From a virus, in IMG/VR virus record IMGVR_UViG_3300005613_000001, positions 378,279-442,278 of that record: a DNA stretch of 64,000 bases. One strand, 5' to 3'. The position numbers were made by a program, and so were the translations under genes. The notes under the pieces were generated by a model. It was not told the origin of the DNA. It did not search any database and was given only the letters and a program-made list of their open reading frames with translations. Shown here piece after piece: positions 32,719-41,196 of the stretch (its first letter is position 1; each line of letters begins with the position of its first letter).

Positions 32719-33135
32719 ATGATTTGTGAGGCTTGTGGAGAAAAATGCCAAGAAAAATGGTGTCTATCTTGTACTTTTGGGGGGTTCATACCCAAAGAAG
32801 TTGACTACTCGCCCTTCAAACCAATTCTATCGCGTGCAAAGCAACGGAAGAAAAAAATTGACCTGACGCTGAGCGATCTTTACAATCAATGGCAAAAACA
32901 AAAGGGGCGGTGTCCGTATACTGGTTGGAAACTAAAGCTGCCCGCTGGCCGGAATGAAAAACTGCCCAAAACCCCAGATCGCGCCAGCTTAGATCGTATT
33001 GATAGTTCAGGCGGTTACACACCCGATAACATACAATATGTTTCTCTTGCTATTCAATACGCAAAACACAACTGGTCACAATTTGAAGTGAAGAAAATGC
33101 TTTTAGATGCAACAAAGCATCTGCATTTGATTTAG
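32719..33135 (+). CDS. HNH-family endonuclease with N-terminal zinc finger
   Basis: 138 residues. CEACGEKCQEKWCLSC forms a zinc finger; the nuclease half has RCPYTGWKLKLP, then RASLDRIDSSGGYTPDNIQY, a common phage HNH form in which Asp replaces the first His. Possible homing or restriction-type nuclease. Downstream of a sigma-70 promoter. Confidence 0.75.
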   Translation: MICEACGEKCQEKWCLSCTFGGFIPKEVDYSPFKPILSRAKQRKKKIDLTLSDLYNQWQKQKGRCPYTGWKLKLPAGRNEKLPKTPDRASLDRIDSSGGYTPDNIQYVSLAIQYAKHNWSQFEVKKMLLDATKHLHLI

Positions 33136-33163
33136 TTTTCTTCTTTTTCTCAGGGAGTTTAAC

Positions 33164-35017
33164 ATGAAATTGGTTAATGGTATGCTCGTAGAAGATGGAG
33201 TGCCTATGGGCAAAAGAATCAAATTGGTAGGCGGGAATGGGCAAATAACCGTCCCACCTATGGATTATCGTAGCGATGATGACCACATTAAACTGTGTCA
33301 TGTGCTAAGAGAATGTTGCTCTAATGCAGAAAACTATGGAGCAACAAAAGCTCATGCTATGATGACTTGGGGTTTCGGTCACAACTGGCTGAATTTCATG
33401 CACGATGGGGAACCATTCGATAATTTGATTGATGACATTATCGCTCTAGGTTGTCGCCCTTTTATTTCCAAATTTGAGGGCAAAGCCTTTCAAGGTAACG
33501 GGTTGGCTGCTTCTTCTGCTGGTGTCTCGTCGTCATACCCCCTCTTGTTGATTGGTTCTAACACCAAAAAAGAGGGGTTTAAGGTGGGTATTGGCTGTCC
33601 CTCAGAAACTAATGAATGGTGGCAGTTTGATGCTACAGAAGTTTGGGAGCCTGAACTCCGCAGACTGCTCGGCAATAAATTGATTGATTCGCATAACGTG
33701 ATCTATAGCTTCAAATTTGATTTGCAAGAAACCAAAGCGCGTTTGTGGTTGAATGGAAAACTTTTCAACACTCTCGCAATGCAGGCCCCCAGCATTCTGG
33801 GTGATGGCGAAACCACACCTGGAAAATTGCAACTGTATTACACAGAAAAACAAATTGGCTATCCCTACCCCACCAAGAAGCATGCAAAGACGTATTCCAC
33901 ATATGAAACCGCGAGACGATTATTGAAAAATTCGGGTGCTACCCGAAGATACACTAAGTCTTTCCAAGGTTTAGTCGCACGGTTCGTAGGCAAGGGTGCG
34001 GGAGGTACAATGCATGATGGGCATTTTGAAATCCCCTGTAAACCCTTTGCGCTTGAAGATAAAAACAGAAAAGAAACCCTGGAAATTCAAAAGGCAACGC
34101 TTCATATTAACTTTTGGCCCGCTGTGAAAAACAAAGATAGAGGCGCTCACGGGCGGCACTTCCATGAAGTGCTTCGAGATGGCTCTGTTGATGGCGACTT
34201 CAAAGCTGGCAAACAATGGGAATATGGAATTCAACCTTATACAAAAGTTTTCTTGGTAATCCCTTGGCTTTGTGATGATTATGCCGAAAAAGATGAAGAT
34301 GAAAATAAATACAAACGCTTTTTGGATAATAGTCTTGGAACATATGGTCGTCCTCGGAATATCATGGACATTTTGAATTGTGCGTACAATGAAAAAGGAG
34401 ACGATGCGAGTTCGGGTGACGCTTATGTTACCATTCACGTTTCAATTGATGAAATTGGTACGGTAGTGCGACATGGTAAAAGGCATCGCGCAACAGCAAA
34501 AGCTGTTTTCGATATTTTTGGGCGAAGGTCTGACTTTACATTCTCCAATAACACTCTGATTCACCAAACGCTTAAGAAAGCTGCTGAATCTGCTGAAGAG
34601 ACAGAAGATTTAAAACGATTGAGAGAATTGTGTGACCAATACTTTAAGGTCGATCAAAGTGATATGGTTGAAATCTATGAGAATTACGGAGGCAGAACTA
34701 AGAAGAATGGCAACAATGTGGAGTTAAGCCGGAAGAATAACGTAATTCTTTACGATTTAGAGGCATCCAAAGAGGCAGGCGAACCTGTTGAATTGGAAAA
34801 AGAGCTTAAACCTGGCAGTTCAATCAGAGTGTTGGCTTGGCACAAAGTTCTTGGCCGTTTTATCAAACCTGACGAAGTGATTCCCCAAGACTTAACTAAA
34901 GGTCTAACCATAACGCACGCCGATGATTTCGGGGTTGAAGAAGCGGCAGAGATGATAGCTCAACACAATTTGGTTGAAGACACACTTGCTATTGCCGCTC
35001 AATTGAAAAGAGATTAG
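33164..35017 (+). CDS. GHKL-type ATPase-like protein (tentative)
   Basis: 617 residues. The first 125 carry a pattern like the Bergerat fold: Glu50 and Asn54 in VLRECCSNAENYGATKAHAM (N box), HDGEPFDNLID (G1-like), and GNGLAASSAGVSSSYPL (G2-like). The rest is a large domain without recognised motifs. MORC, Hsp90-like or T4 rIIA-like proteins share this start. RBS CAGGGAG. A 224-aa partner follows by 31 nt. Assignment needs structure prediction. Confidence 0.5.
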   Translation: MKLVNGMLVEDGVPMGKRIKLVGGNGQITVPPMDYRSDDDHIKLCHVLRECCSNAENYGATKAHAMMTWGFGHNWLNFMHDGEPFDNLIDDIIALGCRPFISKFEGKAFQGNGLAASSAGVSSSYPLLLIGSNTKKEGFKVGIGCPSETNEWWQFDATEVWEPELRRLLGNKLIDSHNVIYSFKFDLQETKARLWLNGKLFNTLAMQAPSILGDGETTPGKLQLYYTEKQIGYPYPTKKHAKTYSTYETARRLLKNSGATRRYTKSFQGLVARFVGKGAGGTMHDGHFEIPCKPFALEDKNRKETLEIQKATLHINFWPAVKNKDRGAHGRHFHEVLRDGSVDGDFKAGKQWEYGIQPYTKVFLVIPWLCDDYAEKDEDENKYKRFLDNSLGTYGRPRNIMDILNCAYNEKGDDASSGDAYVTIHVSIDEIGTVVRHGKRHRATAKAVFDIFGRRSDFTFSNNTLIHQTLKKAAESAEETEDLKRLRELCDQYFKVDQSDMVEIYENYGGRTKKNGNNVELSRKNNVILYDLEASKEAGEPVELEKELKPGSSIRVLAWHKVLGRFIKPDEVIPQDLTKGLTITHADDFGVEEAAEMIAQHNLVEDTLAIAAQLKRD

Positions 35018-35048
35018 TTTCCCACTTCCATTTTCAGAAGGTTTTAAA

Positions 35049-35723
35049 ATGAAAAAGAAGAAAGCCAAACCGCCAGTTTGGGGTTTAAAGATTGCATCCG
35101 TATCCCAAATGGATGGTGAAGAAAAAGCGGTTCCATGTACAATTGAAGAGTGGGCAGCATTACCACCCGCCCAACGATTACCCAGTCGTCAAATTCGGGC
35201 TAGATGTAATACCAATGGAGAATCTATCAACATTGGTGTTGTAGAAGAACTCCCCAAAGGCCCTAAAGGGAAAAAGCAACCGCCTCCTGGCCCTAGATTA
35301 AAGTTGATAGGAAAAGATGGCAAGGCGGAAGGGGTAGGGATAAGTGGAAAAGCAAAATCCACAACTGGCAACAAGTCTTCTTTGCCCTACTTTGACGGAC
35401 CAGAAACAGGAGAATTATGCCGATATAGTATCAAGGGTGTATTTGAACTGAATAAAAATGATCCTTGGGTAAGAAAATACTTCTTTCAAGGAGATCGCAG
35501 GCTCAGCAAAAAACAAAAGGAAATGCGGGCCAAGCTTTTTATCAGTTTGGAAATTAGAGGCAAGACAATAGCTGAAACATATCGTGGCTACGAAAATCAA
35601 GGAGAAATGAAGGGAGCCACTAGAATGGATGAGTCCGATTTTATCAACAAGACACTTACAGTACAAGTGCAAGAAGATCCATTGATCTTGGAGCTAACTG
35701 ATAAAATGGATGAAGATGACTAG
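35049..35723 (+). CDS. Hypothetical 224-aa partner of the GHKL-like protein
   Basis: Basic Pro-rich N-terminal half (MKKKKAKPPVWGLKIASVSQ; GPKGKKQPPPGPRLKLIGKD) and a folded C-terminal domain with LPYFDGPETGELCRYSIKG and NDPWVRKYFFQGDRRLSKKQ. Acidic end. RBS AGAAGG. Same operon as the GHKL-like gene. No family recognised. Confidence 0.6.
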   Translation: MKKKKAKPPVWGLKIASVSQMDGEEKAVPCTIEEWAALPPAQRLPSRQIRARCNTNGESINIGVVEELPKGPKGKKQPPPGPRLKLIGKDGKAEGVGISGKAKSTTGNKSSLPYFDGPETGELCRYSIKGVFELNKNDPWVRKYFFQGDRRLSKKQKEMRAKLFISLEIRGKTIAETYRGYENQGEMKGATRMDESDFINKTLTVQVQEDPLILELTDKMDEDD

Positions 35724-36517
35724 GACAGTCGCTCCATAGCAACCTCATGGTACTTTTGGAATTTTTCAATTCCAATATAGTTTCTGTTTTCGTCTTTACA
35801 TACAAGTCCCGCTGTTCCAACCCCACTGAAGGGGTCTAGAACAGTATCTCCGGGTCGTGTTAGATATTTTATCCAATGCGACATGAGATTGTAGGGAGTC
35901 CCCGCCCCGTGCCCGAGGGCACCGGATGAAGTCGGGTGGTATGTATTTGGTAACTTCAGTAAGTTGAAAGGTGTCGCCCCGCCCCTTTCTTTTGGAACAG
36001 AATAGGCCCTATCGTGGCGGATTGTATAGCCACTAGGGGAAGAAATCAAATCATTTGTTGATTTCTTTGGTTGTTTTGCGTAGGGGATTAAAATGGCATC
36101 TTGGTTTCTATAGCATTGAGAATCACCAAGCCAAATACACATTTTAACAGAGGGTCGCATTAAGCCGTATTTTCTTTGAGAATGTACGTTGGGCATGGCC
36201 GCGTTGTTGAACCAATAAACATCTTGAATTATATTCCATTCGTTTCCTGCCCACACCAAGAACTCCCATAGCCACGTTCGCATCTGCCCGACTTTCTCGC
36301 TATTCGCTTGCACGATGAATACAGCGCTTCCATCGTCTGTGAGTATTCTTCGAGATTCAATAACAATCGTCTTCATCATGGAAAACCAGTCTTCAACCGA
36401 TATGCGTCCATATTCTCGGTCTATCTCTGGATACGGAGGGTCAGTAACAATTGCATTTGTACTTTTCTCTTCTATAGTTGGAAGGATATCTAAACAGTCA
36501 CCTTGAAATAATCTCAT
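35720..36517 (-). CDS. N4/N6-type DNA methyltransferase
   Basis: 265 residues from MRLFQGDCLDILPTIEEKST. Motif IV TDPPYP at 25-30 precedes the SAM motif DPFSGVGTAGL near the C-terminus, the beta-class order of the N4/N6 methylase family (PF01555). ATG 36517 was chosen over 36544 because the latter lies in a terminator; TATATT sits five bases before it. Second DNA methylase in the window, probably for protection of phage DNA. Confidence 0.85.
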   Translation of the reverse strand: MRLFQGDCLDILPTIEEKSTNAIVTDPPYPEIDREYGRISVEDWFSMMKTIVIESRRILTDDGSAVFIVQANSEKVGQMRTWLWEFLVWAGNEWNIIQDVYWFNNAAMPNVHSQRKYGLMRPSVKMCIWLGDSQCYRNQDAILIPYAKQPKKSTNDLISSPSGYTIRHDRAYSVPKERGGATPFNLLKLPNTYHPTSSGALGHGAGTPYNLMSHWIKYLTRPGDTVLDPFSGVGTAGLVCKDENRNYIGIEKFQKYHEVAMERLS

Positions 36518-36530
36518 ATTGTAATATAGA

Positions 36531-36564
36531 AAAACCCGCCTCAATTAATTTTGAGGCGGGTTTT
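36531..36564 (-). terminator. Rho-independent terminator, copy 1 of a repeated element
   Basis: Stem AAAACCCGCCTCAA / TTGAGGCGGGTTTT around TTAATT. It ends the 108-aa MGA-type gene on the minus strand. The hairpin recurs in reverse complement after the capsid gene (45371-45402). The methylase promoter abuts its U-run. Confidence 0.85.
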
Positions 36565-36590
36565 AGTTTTTCAAAACCTTACCTTTTTGT

Positions 36591-36917
36591 TTACGCACCG
36601 ACTTTGACGACCATAAGATCAACAACATCGGTTCCTGTACCGGCCAGAGTAACGCCCGAAAGAACGCCATCTGTTTCTACCTTCGTTACGACAACTGCGT
36701 TAGCAGCTTGAGTCATAACGTTGTATTCTGTGCCAGCGGCATCCATAGCTTCTGGGAAGTTATAGGTAGCTGCACCAGCGGCCAAAGTGACCTGTACTGC
36801 CAACATAACTCTTGGCCCGATAAGCTTCTCTACGCCAACAAAATTTCTTTCTTTTGGCCCTTTTGCGGAACCTTCTGCGGAACCTGGACCCACACCTGTT
36901 ACTGAAGTTGCACCCAT
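36591..36917 (-). CDS. 108-aa virion protein candidate with MGA N-terminal motif
   Basis: Starts MGATSVTGVGPGSAEGSAKG, shared in pattern with proteins at 37009-37443 and 42162-43426. The rest is Ala/Val/Thr-rich beta structure, like head-decoration or fibre-tip proteins. RBS TAGGAGAC and its own terminator suggest high expression. Function inferred only from style. Confidence 0.6.
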   Translation of the reverse strand: MGATSVTGVGPGSAEGSAKGPKERNFVGVEKLIGPRVMLAVQVTLAAGAATYNFPEAMDAAGTEYNVMTQAANAVVVTKVETDGVLSGVTLAGTGTDVVDLMVVKVGA

Positions 36918-37008
36918 TGTATTGTCTCCTATTTAAAATTTAAAGTTAACTTCAAGAATATCTATGCGCTTATTAGAACAAATTGATAACAATATAGTCC
37001 AAATAAGA

Positions 37009-37443
37009 TTATGTTGCTTCTATGCCTAAATGAACCACAGTCCACATAACCATTCTACCCGCTACATCAGATTGCCCAGCGACAGCGCCACCATAGGCAT
37101 TTAGATGGAAGGTTGGAAATGTAGTAGTGCCCCATTTTGCATAAACCTCTGTACGAATGTCCGCGTGCCCATAACCACCATGCTCACCCAGCGGCGTTAA
37201 CATTACTACATAATTTTCCGGTCCCTCTGGTAGTGGCTCAGGGAAATTTACATATAATTCAGCGGTATGGTCACCTACTAAGACATGTCCTGCTCCTACA
37301 TTTGCGGTAGGTAGGGTTGCAATTCCCGCAGCCACAACGCGAGGCCCGTTTTTTGCAACATACATATTACGATCATTTCCCGGTCCTCGGGCATTCGGCA
37401 TGGCAGAACCTTGTCCTGCACCTGTTACTGTACTTGCACCCAT
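37009..37443 (-). CDS. 144-aa virion protein candidate with MGA N-terminal motif
   Basis: Starts MGASTVTGAGQGSAMPNARG, then NGPRVVAAGIATLPTANVGA and a beta-rich body ending VVHLGIEAT. RBS GAGGAG and a T4-late-type TATAAATA at 37469-37476 (minus). Likely structural and tandem with the 108-aa protein. The 91-nt gap between them contains nothing recognisable. Confidence 0.6.
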   Translation of the reverse strand: MGASTVTGAGQGSAMPNARGPGNDRNMYVAKNGPRVVAAGIATLPTANVGAGHVLVGDHTAELYVNFPEPLPEGPENYVVMLTPLGEHGGYGHADIRTEVYAKWGTTTFPTFHLNAYGGAVAGQSDVAGRMVMWTVVHLGIEAT

Positions 37444-37468
37444 TATATTCTCCTCTTTTGAGATACAT

Positions 37469-37476
37469 TATTTATA
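37469..37476 (-). promoter_or_regulatory. T4-late-type promoter element TATAAATA
   Basis: Perfect octamer on the minus strand, 25 nt before the ATG of the 144-aa MGA-type gene, with GAGGAG between. Confidence 0.5.
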
Positions 37477-37524
37477 ATAATCTCAATGATTTTTATTTCT
37501 CCACTCTAATATTATTGTTTTACT

Positions 37525-38106
37525 ATGAATAAAGAGCAAAAACAAATAATATATGGGAGTCTCCTGGGAAATGCTTATATTTCGTCCCCTAAGACCGCTG
37601 TAAATAAATTTTTATCTATTTCAGGGAATAGGGACTTGGACTGGCTAAGATATAAAGCTTTTAAAATACAGGGCGGTAGGGGGCTCCTGATGCGTGATAA
37701 AAACCGATGGGTGTGGAGATCAACCTGTGATCCCTTTTGGAACCAAATGCATGAGAAATTCTATGGGCCAAATGGTAAAATGGTTAAAATGGATATTTTA
37801 GACTCACTTTACGATGATGCCTTAGCCATTTGGTTCCTAGATAAAGGCTTCTTTGCCTCTAAATTTAAAATTTGCCTTAGAACTACCGTGTTTGGATATA
37901 AAGGGAATTTAACGATAAAACAGTTTTTTAATGAGGTAGGTATTCCCTGTGGAATACGCAAGGAGAGAAATACAGGTAGAATTCTATTTACAGAGGCGGG
38001 GACTAAGATATTTATTAATACAATTAGGCGTGCCGTGCCTGAATTTATGGCATATCGCTTGGCACCAGAATCCGACCAAAACCTAAGGTCTTCCAGTGCT
38101 TCTTAA
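37525..38106 (+). CDS. LAGLIDADG-type homing endonuclease
   Basis: 193 residues. IIYGSLLGNAYISSP near the start and ALAIWFLDKGFFASKFKI near residue 105 are the two family helices with their acidic residues weakly conserved. LDWLRYKAFKI is also typical. Free-standing. The nearest intron or intein targets in the window are 4 and 15 kb away. Overlaps the convergent HExxH gene by 62 bases. Confidence 0.7.
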   Translation: MNKEQKQIIYGSLLGNAYISSPKTAVNKFLSISGNRDLDWLRYKAFKIQGGRGLLMRDKNRWVWRSTCDPFWNQMHEKFYGPNGKMVKMDILDSLYDDALAIWFLDKGFFASKFKICLRTTVFGYKGNLTIKQFFNEVGIPCGIRKERNTGRILFTEAGTKIFINTIRRAVPEFMAYRLAPESDQNLRSSSAS

Positions 38107-38488
38107 AATGCTCACAATAGTCTTCATAGGTAGCTAAAGTCCATTTATCATTAAGGCAAGACCCATATTTCTTAGCATATAGCTTTTCGTACTCCTCCAC
38201 AGCAAACATTTCCGCCTCTATTTCTAATGAATAGAGTATTTTTGTATGTCTGCCATTCATTGTCATGCGATTTTGTTTAAATTGCATAGCATGACGCATC
38301 TCATGAAGAAGCGAAAGCAACCTACGACGGCAAATTCGCTTATCTCGCAAGCAAATTTCCCATAGGATAAAATTCAGAATGGCTTCAGATTTTAACCGAT
38401 CTAATGCAAACGGATCGAAGTATAACTTTAAATACTTCAAGTTATAACGTTTGCGTAGTCGTTTAAACTCCGTTTGGATATTTGGCAT
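38045..38488 (-). CDS. HExxH zinc-metallopeptidase-like protein
   Basis: 147 residues. LSLLHEMRHAMQ contains HExxH, with a Glu-rich helix YSLEIEAEMFAVEEYEKL downstream that could give the third ligand, as in SprT-like or gluzincin folds. No signal peptide. Promoter TTGACT-17-TATAGT with the -10 six bases from ATG, and no RBS, so probably leaderless. Confidence 0.6.
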   Translation of the reverse strand: MPNIQTEFKRLRKRYNLKYLKLYFDPFALDRLKSEAILNFILWEICLRDKRICRRRLLSLLHEMRHAMQFKQNRMTMNGRHTKILYSLEIEAEMFAVEEYEKLYAKKYGSCLNDKWTLATYEDYCEHFKKHWKTLGFGRILVPSDMP

Positions 38489-38494
38489 GCCCCT

Positions 38495-38523
38495 ACTATA
38501 TTTCTAATTTAAATAAAAGTCAA
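38495..38523 (-). promoter_or_regulatory. Sigma-70-like promoter for a probable leaderless mRNA
   Basis: On the minus strand TTGACT (38523-38518), 17-nt spacer, TATAGT (38500-38495), then six bases and the ATG at 38488. The predicted start of transcription falls on the start codon. Confidence 0.6.
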
Positions 38524-39404
38524 GCCGCTTTTCTAGGAATGGGAATATAATCCCTTGGATATTCTTTTTGAGGATTGTTCATATCCTTAATTGGCAGTTT
38601 TCTTGCGGGTAATTCTAAAATAAAATCATAGTTTTCGGCACGCAAGAACTTATAAATTTGCAACAATGAACTCCAATACCCTTCACCGCCCCCTGTTTTC
38701 GTATTGCTGCCTCTAGAACAGATGGCAAAAAACTCCCCATTATCGGTGAAGACTCCACCCCCGGAGCGACCCCCACGCGGTCCATTTTTCTGGGTAACAT
38801 ATTCAGTTACAGTTCCTCTTTTTCTTTCTTCTTGAAACTCAACTAAATAATGGGCAATTTCTGATCCGCCGTCACACCCTACGCTATGATATTCTTGTCC
38901 TTTAACAAGTTTTAAATTTAGGGGGGCAATTGGAGCATAAATTGGATTTTTCCATTTTGGTTTGAATCGCATTAAGCTAACATCCCAAACTCCGCCACCA
39001 CCTTTCCACACCTGACAAACATGGCATAAGACCTCTGCTTCGTACTTTTCAGGTTTGGCTAATTTCTTTTCGTTATGGTAGAATACTGTTACTTCTCGGG
39101 TTCTGGGGTTCTTTTTGTATTCATCTACACCTTTGTAGCCGTTGTTGAATAGGTGTCCGCAAGAGATGACGTACATGTAATTGGTAGATGAATCAAAATA
39201 AACCATTGTGCCTGATCCGCCTCCTATTTTTACTGAGGGGATTAACCATAATGCCCATTCTTCTCCTCGTTCTTGCCATCCACGTCGCGGAGCTTCCTCT
39301 TTGTATTCAATTTCAGCAACGGGTATGGGTGTGGGAAGATCAAGTGCCTTAGAAGTAGGCGGCAGAAGAGAGAAAAAAATTGTTATCATCCATAACATTT
39401 TCAT
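38520..39404 (-). CDS. Secreted trypsin-like serine protease, second copy
   Basis: 294 residues with signal peptide MKMLWMITIFFSLLPPTSKA. Triad: His in VISCGHLFNNG, Asp in GVWDVSLMRF, Ser in GPRGGRSGGGVF. The active-site SGGG differs slightly from the usual DSGGP, yet keeps Ser. Extra C-terminal 40 residues rich in Pro/Lys. Different enough from the 20.6-kb protease to be an independent copy. CATAAATA lies just before the ATG. Confidence 0.8.
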   Translation of the reverse strand: MKMLWMITIFFSLLPPTSKALDLPTPIPVAEIEYKEEAPRRGWQERGEEWALWLIPSVKIGGGSGTMVYFDSSTNYMYVISCGHLFNNGYKGVDEYKKNPRTREVTVFYHNEKKLAKPEKYEAEVLCHVCQVWKGGGGVWDVSLMRFKPKWKNPIYAPIAPLNLKLVKGQEYHSVGCDGGSEIAHYLVEFQEERKRGTVTEYVTQKNGPRGGRSGGGVFTDNGEFFAICSRGSNTKTGGGEGYWSSLLQIYKFLRAENYDFILELPARKLPIKDMNNPQKEYPRDYIPIPRKAA

Positions 39405-39425
39405 AATAACTTATTTATGTAAGAA

Positions 39426-39457
39426 AGCCCGTTTCTTCGGAATAAAAGAAACGGGCT
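39426..39457. terminator. 12-bp hairpin between divergent genes
   Basis: Stem AGCCCGTTTCTT / AAGAAACGGGCT with an 8-nt loop. It sits between genes that diverge, so it is oddly placed for a terminator. It may block read-through antisense transcripts. Confidence 0.5.
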
Positions 39458-39498
39458 CCCAGTACCAAAAGTGCGATATCTTATTTATAGATAGTAAT

Positions 39499-39714
39499 AT
39501 GAAAACTTTAGATTTACATGGCACAAAACATCACGAAGTAAATCGCCTCCTTGAAAACTTCGTGTTATTGAATGACCTCCCTGTAAGAATCATCACAGGG
39601 AACAGTCCAGCCATGAAATCTCTATTAAATGATGTTTTGGAAGCACATAACCTTATTGGTGAATTTGAAAACTACTACAATTTGGGGGCATCAATCATTA
39701 GAGAAAAGCCCTAA
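39499..39714 (+). CDS. Smr-domain protein
   Basis: 71 residues: MKTLDLHGTKHHEVNRLLEN with the LDLHG motif, then VRIITGNSPAMKSLLNDVL matching the ITG-x-S nuclease-type loop of small MutS-related domains. Stand-alone Smr proteins can nick DNA or RNA. TATAGA lies seven bases before ATG with no RBS. Confidence 0.75.
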   Translation: MKTLDLHGTKHHEVNRLLENFVLLNDLPVRIITGNSPAMKSLLNDVLEAHNLIGEFENYYNLGASIIREKP

Positions 39715-39747
39715 AGAAATCCTTGTTGAAACAATTGCTTCCTTACT

Positions 39748-39843
39748 ATGTTGAGTGAGAGTGAAATTAAGTTTCTTCATGATGCTGAAAAACTTACATT
39801 TACAGAGCAGTATGAAAATTTATATCAAGAAAGATACCAATGA
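39748..39843 (+). CDS. 31-aa microprotein coupled to the kinase gene
   Basis: MLSESEIKFLHDAEKLTFTE plus 11 residues, acidic and helical. Its TGA overlaps the ATG of the kinase gene (ATGA), the main reason to believe it is translated. Confidence 0.45.
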   Translation: MLSESEIKFLHDAEKLTFTEQYENLYQERYQ

Positions 39844-40307
39844 TCGAGCTTTATTGTGGCACGATTGCATCAGGAAAATCAACTTGCGCCAAAGAAAGAG
39901 CCAAAGAGGGTGCAATCATTATAAATGATGATGCCATTCTTTTAGCAGTTCATGCCGGGGATTACACCCTTTACGATAAAAAACTAAAACCGTTTTACAA
40001 ATCTATTGAAACCCACATCCTGCTTTCTGCTGTTTTAATGGGGAGAGATGTCATTATTGATAGAGGGCTTCACTTGAGGAAGGAAAGCCGGGCAAGATGG
40101 ATCGCTCTGGCAAGAAGCCTTGAAGTGCCCATTCATGCGAGGGTTTTTCCAATAGAGTCGCCGGAAGTGCATGTGGAACGCCGAATGAAATCTGATAGTA
40201 GAGGTCTCACCCGCGAATTCTGGATGGAAGCCGTTCAAGAGCATATAGAACAATATGAAAGGCCCACTCTATCCGAAGGTTTCAACCACATAACGGTTAT
40301 CAGATGA
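39840..40307 (+). CDS. P-loop polynucleotide-kinase-like protein
   Basis: 155 residues. Walker A GTIASGKST at 7-15, then IIINDDAI and VIIDRGLHLRKESRARW (Walker B and lid), the arrangement of the AAA-type kinase domain of T4 PseT and related nucleotide kinases. No phosphatase domain. Could phosphorylate DNA/RNA ends or a nucleotide. Coupled both sides by ATGA overlaps. Confidence 0.75.
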   Translation: MIELYCGTIASGKSTCAKERAKEGAIIINDDAILLAVHAGDYTLYDKKLKPFYKSIETHILLSAVLMGRDVIIDRGLHLRKESRARWIALARSLEVPIHARVFPIESPEVHVERRMKSDSRGLTREFWMEAVQEHIEQYERPTLSEGFNHITVIR

Positions 40308-40402
40308 CACCCATCGACATTTTTGTGATTTTCATATTGCCCGCTCTAGGTTGGTGGCAATTTATAATGGTTCGCATGATTGTGAAACATTTGACTACAT
40401 AG
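40304..40402 (+). CDS. 32-aa single-TM microprotein
   Basis: MTPIDIFVIFILPALGWWQF then MVRMIVKHLTT: one hydrophobic helix with a basic end. ATGA overlap with the kinase gene. Small membrane peptides of this kind are common in T4-like phages. Confidence 0.5.
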   Translation: MTPIDIFVIFILPALGWWQFIMVRMIVKHLTT

Positions 40403-40406
40403 AAGC

Positions 40407-40745
40407 ATGAAACGAGTGGGTTATAAAATAGTCGCCTATGACAGCAACCGATATTACTCTTTGCAATCTAATGCAACCATCAATGGGGAAATAGGGTCTA
40501 TCATCACCCATCCACAAGGCATATATTTAGGAGCAAGCGAAGAGTTTGTTAAGGATTATTACACAGGGCTCACAGACGATATTGACATACTAATGACTTA
40601 TGAATTTGATGAGCAAGATATAATTAAAAATAATGGCTCTGAAATCCTAGTACGTCAAGCTATGCTGAAAAACAAACAGGTTCTACCCAAACAAGAAGAC
40701 TTCAGTTTCGCTAAATGGCTACATCATGAAAAGCTACAAACTTGA
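40407..40745 (+). CDS. Hypothetical 112-aa protein
   Basis: MKRVGYKIVAYDSNRYYSLQ, then IYLGASEEFVKDYYTGLTDD and a helical end. Resembles small T4-like-phage proteins of the DUF5758/7666 style (Y-K-x-V-x start, beta then helix), uncertain. Separated from the TM microprotein by four bases. Confidence 0.5.
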   Translation: MKRVGYKIVAYDSNRYYSLQSNATINGEIGSIITHPQGIYLGASEEFVKDYYTGLTDDIDILMTYEFDEQDIIKNNGSEILVRQAMLKNKQVLPKQEDFSFAKWLHHEKLQT

Positions 40746-40905
40746 AATCAAACTAACAGAACTCGCTACTGCCCGATTTATGGCTGAATTAAAAGAGGCG
40801 GAGCGCAAGTGTAAAAAAGCAAAAGATTCCAATGGCAAGAGGTTAATGGAAAGTGTAATCTCCGTCCTTGAATCTCAAATTAAAAAGCAGCAGAAAAGAA
40901 TCTAA
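40726..40905 (+). CDS. 59-aa coiled-coil-like protein
   Basis: MKSYKLEIKLTELATARFMA followed by a Lys/Glu-rich helix and QIKKQQKRI end. Starts inside the preceding gene (20-nt overlap) and ends four bases into the convergent membrane-protein gene. Contains the GAGGCGG heptamer. Confidence 0.55.
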   Translation: MKSYKLEIKLTELATARFMAELKEAERKCKKAKDSNGKRLMESVISVLESQIKKQQKRI

Positions 40906-41108
40906 TCCTTTACGCCCCATTTGACATACTTATACCAGATTCTTTCATGTACATAAAAGATAAGAGTTTTAATAACAAAATCAGCTAGAGTAAGCCAACC
41001 CCCTGTTGATATACTCCCTGTAATTATAAATCCAGCTAATCCTGTAAAGAGGCTTCCAAATACCCTGTATGTGATGGCTTTTGCCAAATGTCGCTTCTTC
41101 TCGATCAT
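40902..41108 (-). CDS. DUF2061-type small membrane protein
   Basis: 68 residues: KAITYRVFGSLFTGLAGFII with TLADFVIKTLIFYVHERIWY matches DUF2061, two short membrane helices with a C-terminal HERxW motif. Function of the family is unknown; phage copies are frequent. Confidence 0.8.
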   Translation of the reverse strand: MIEKKRHLAKAITYRVFGSLFTGLAGFIITGSISTGGWLTLADFVIKTLIFYVHERIWYKYVKWGVKD

Positions 41109-41196
41109 ATTCTATTTAGAGTAATACTCTAACTCATTTTCTACGATTTATAGTCCCTCAATCTTATATATTTATAAAAGATAAGTATATATTCTT

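Noticed and set aside
32543-32722. 59-aa frame MGEGASFASFWGNNL between two plus-strand genes
   Set aside because: It contains the sigma-70 promoter at 32634-32661, lacks an RBS and resembles no protein; kept as non-coding.
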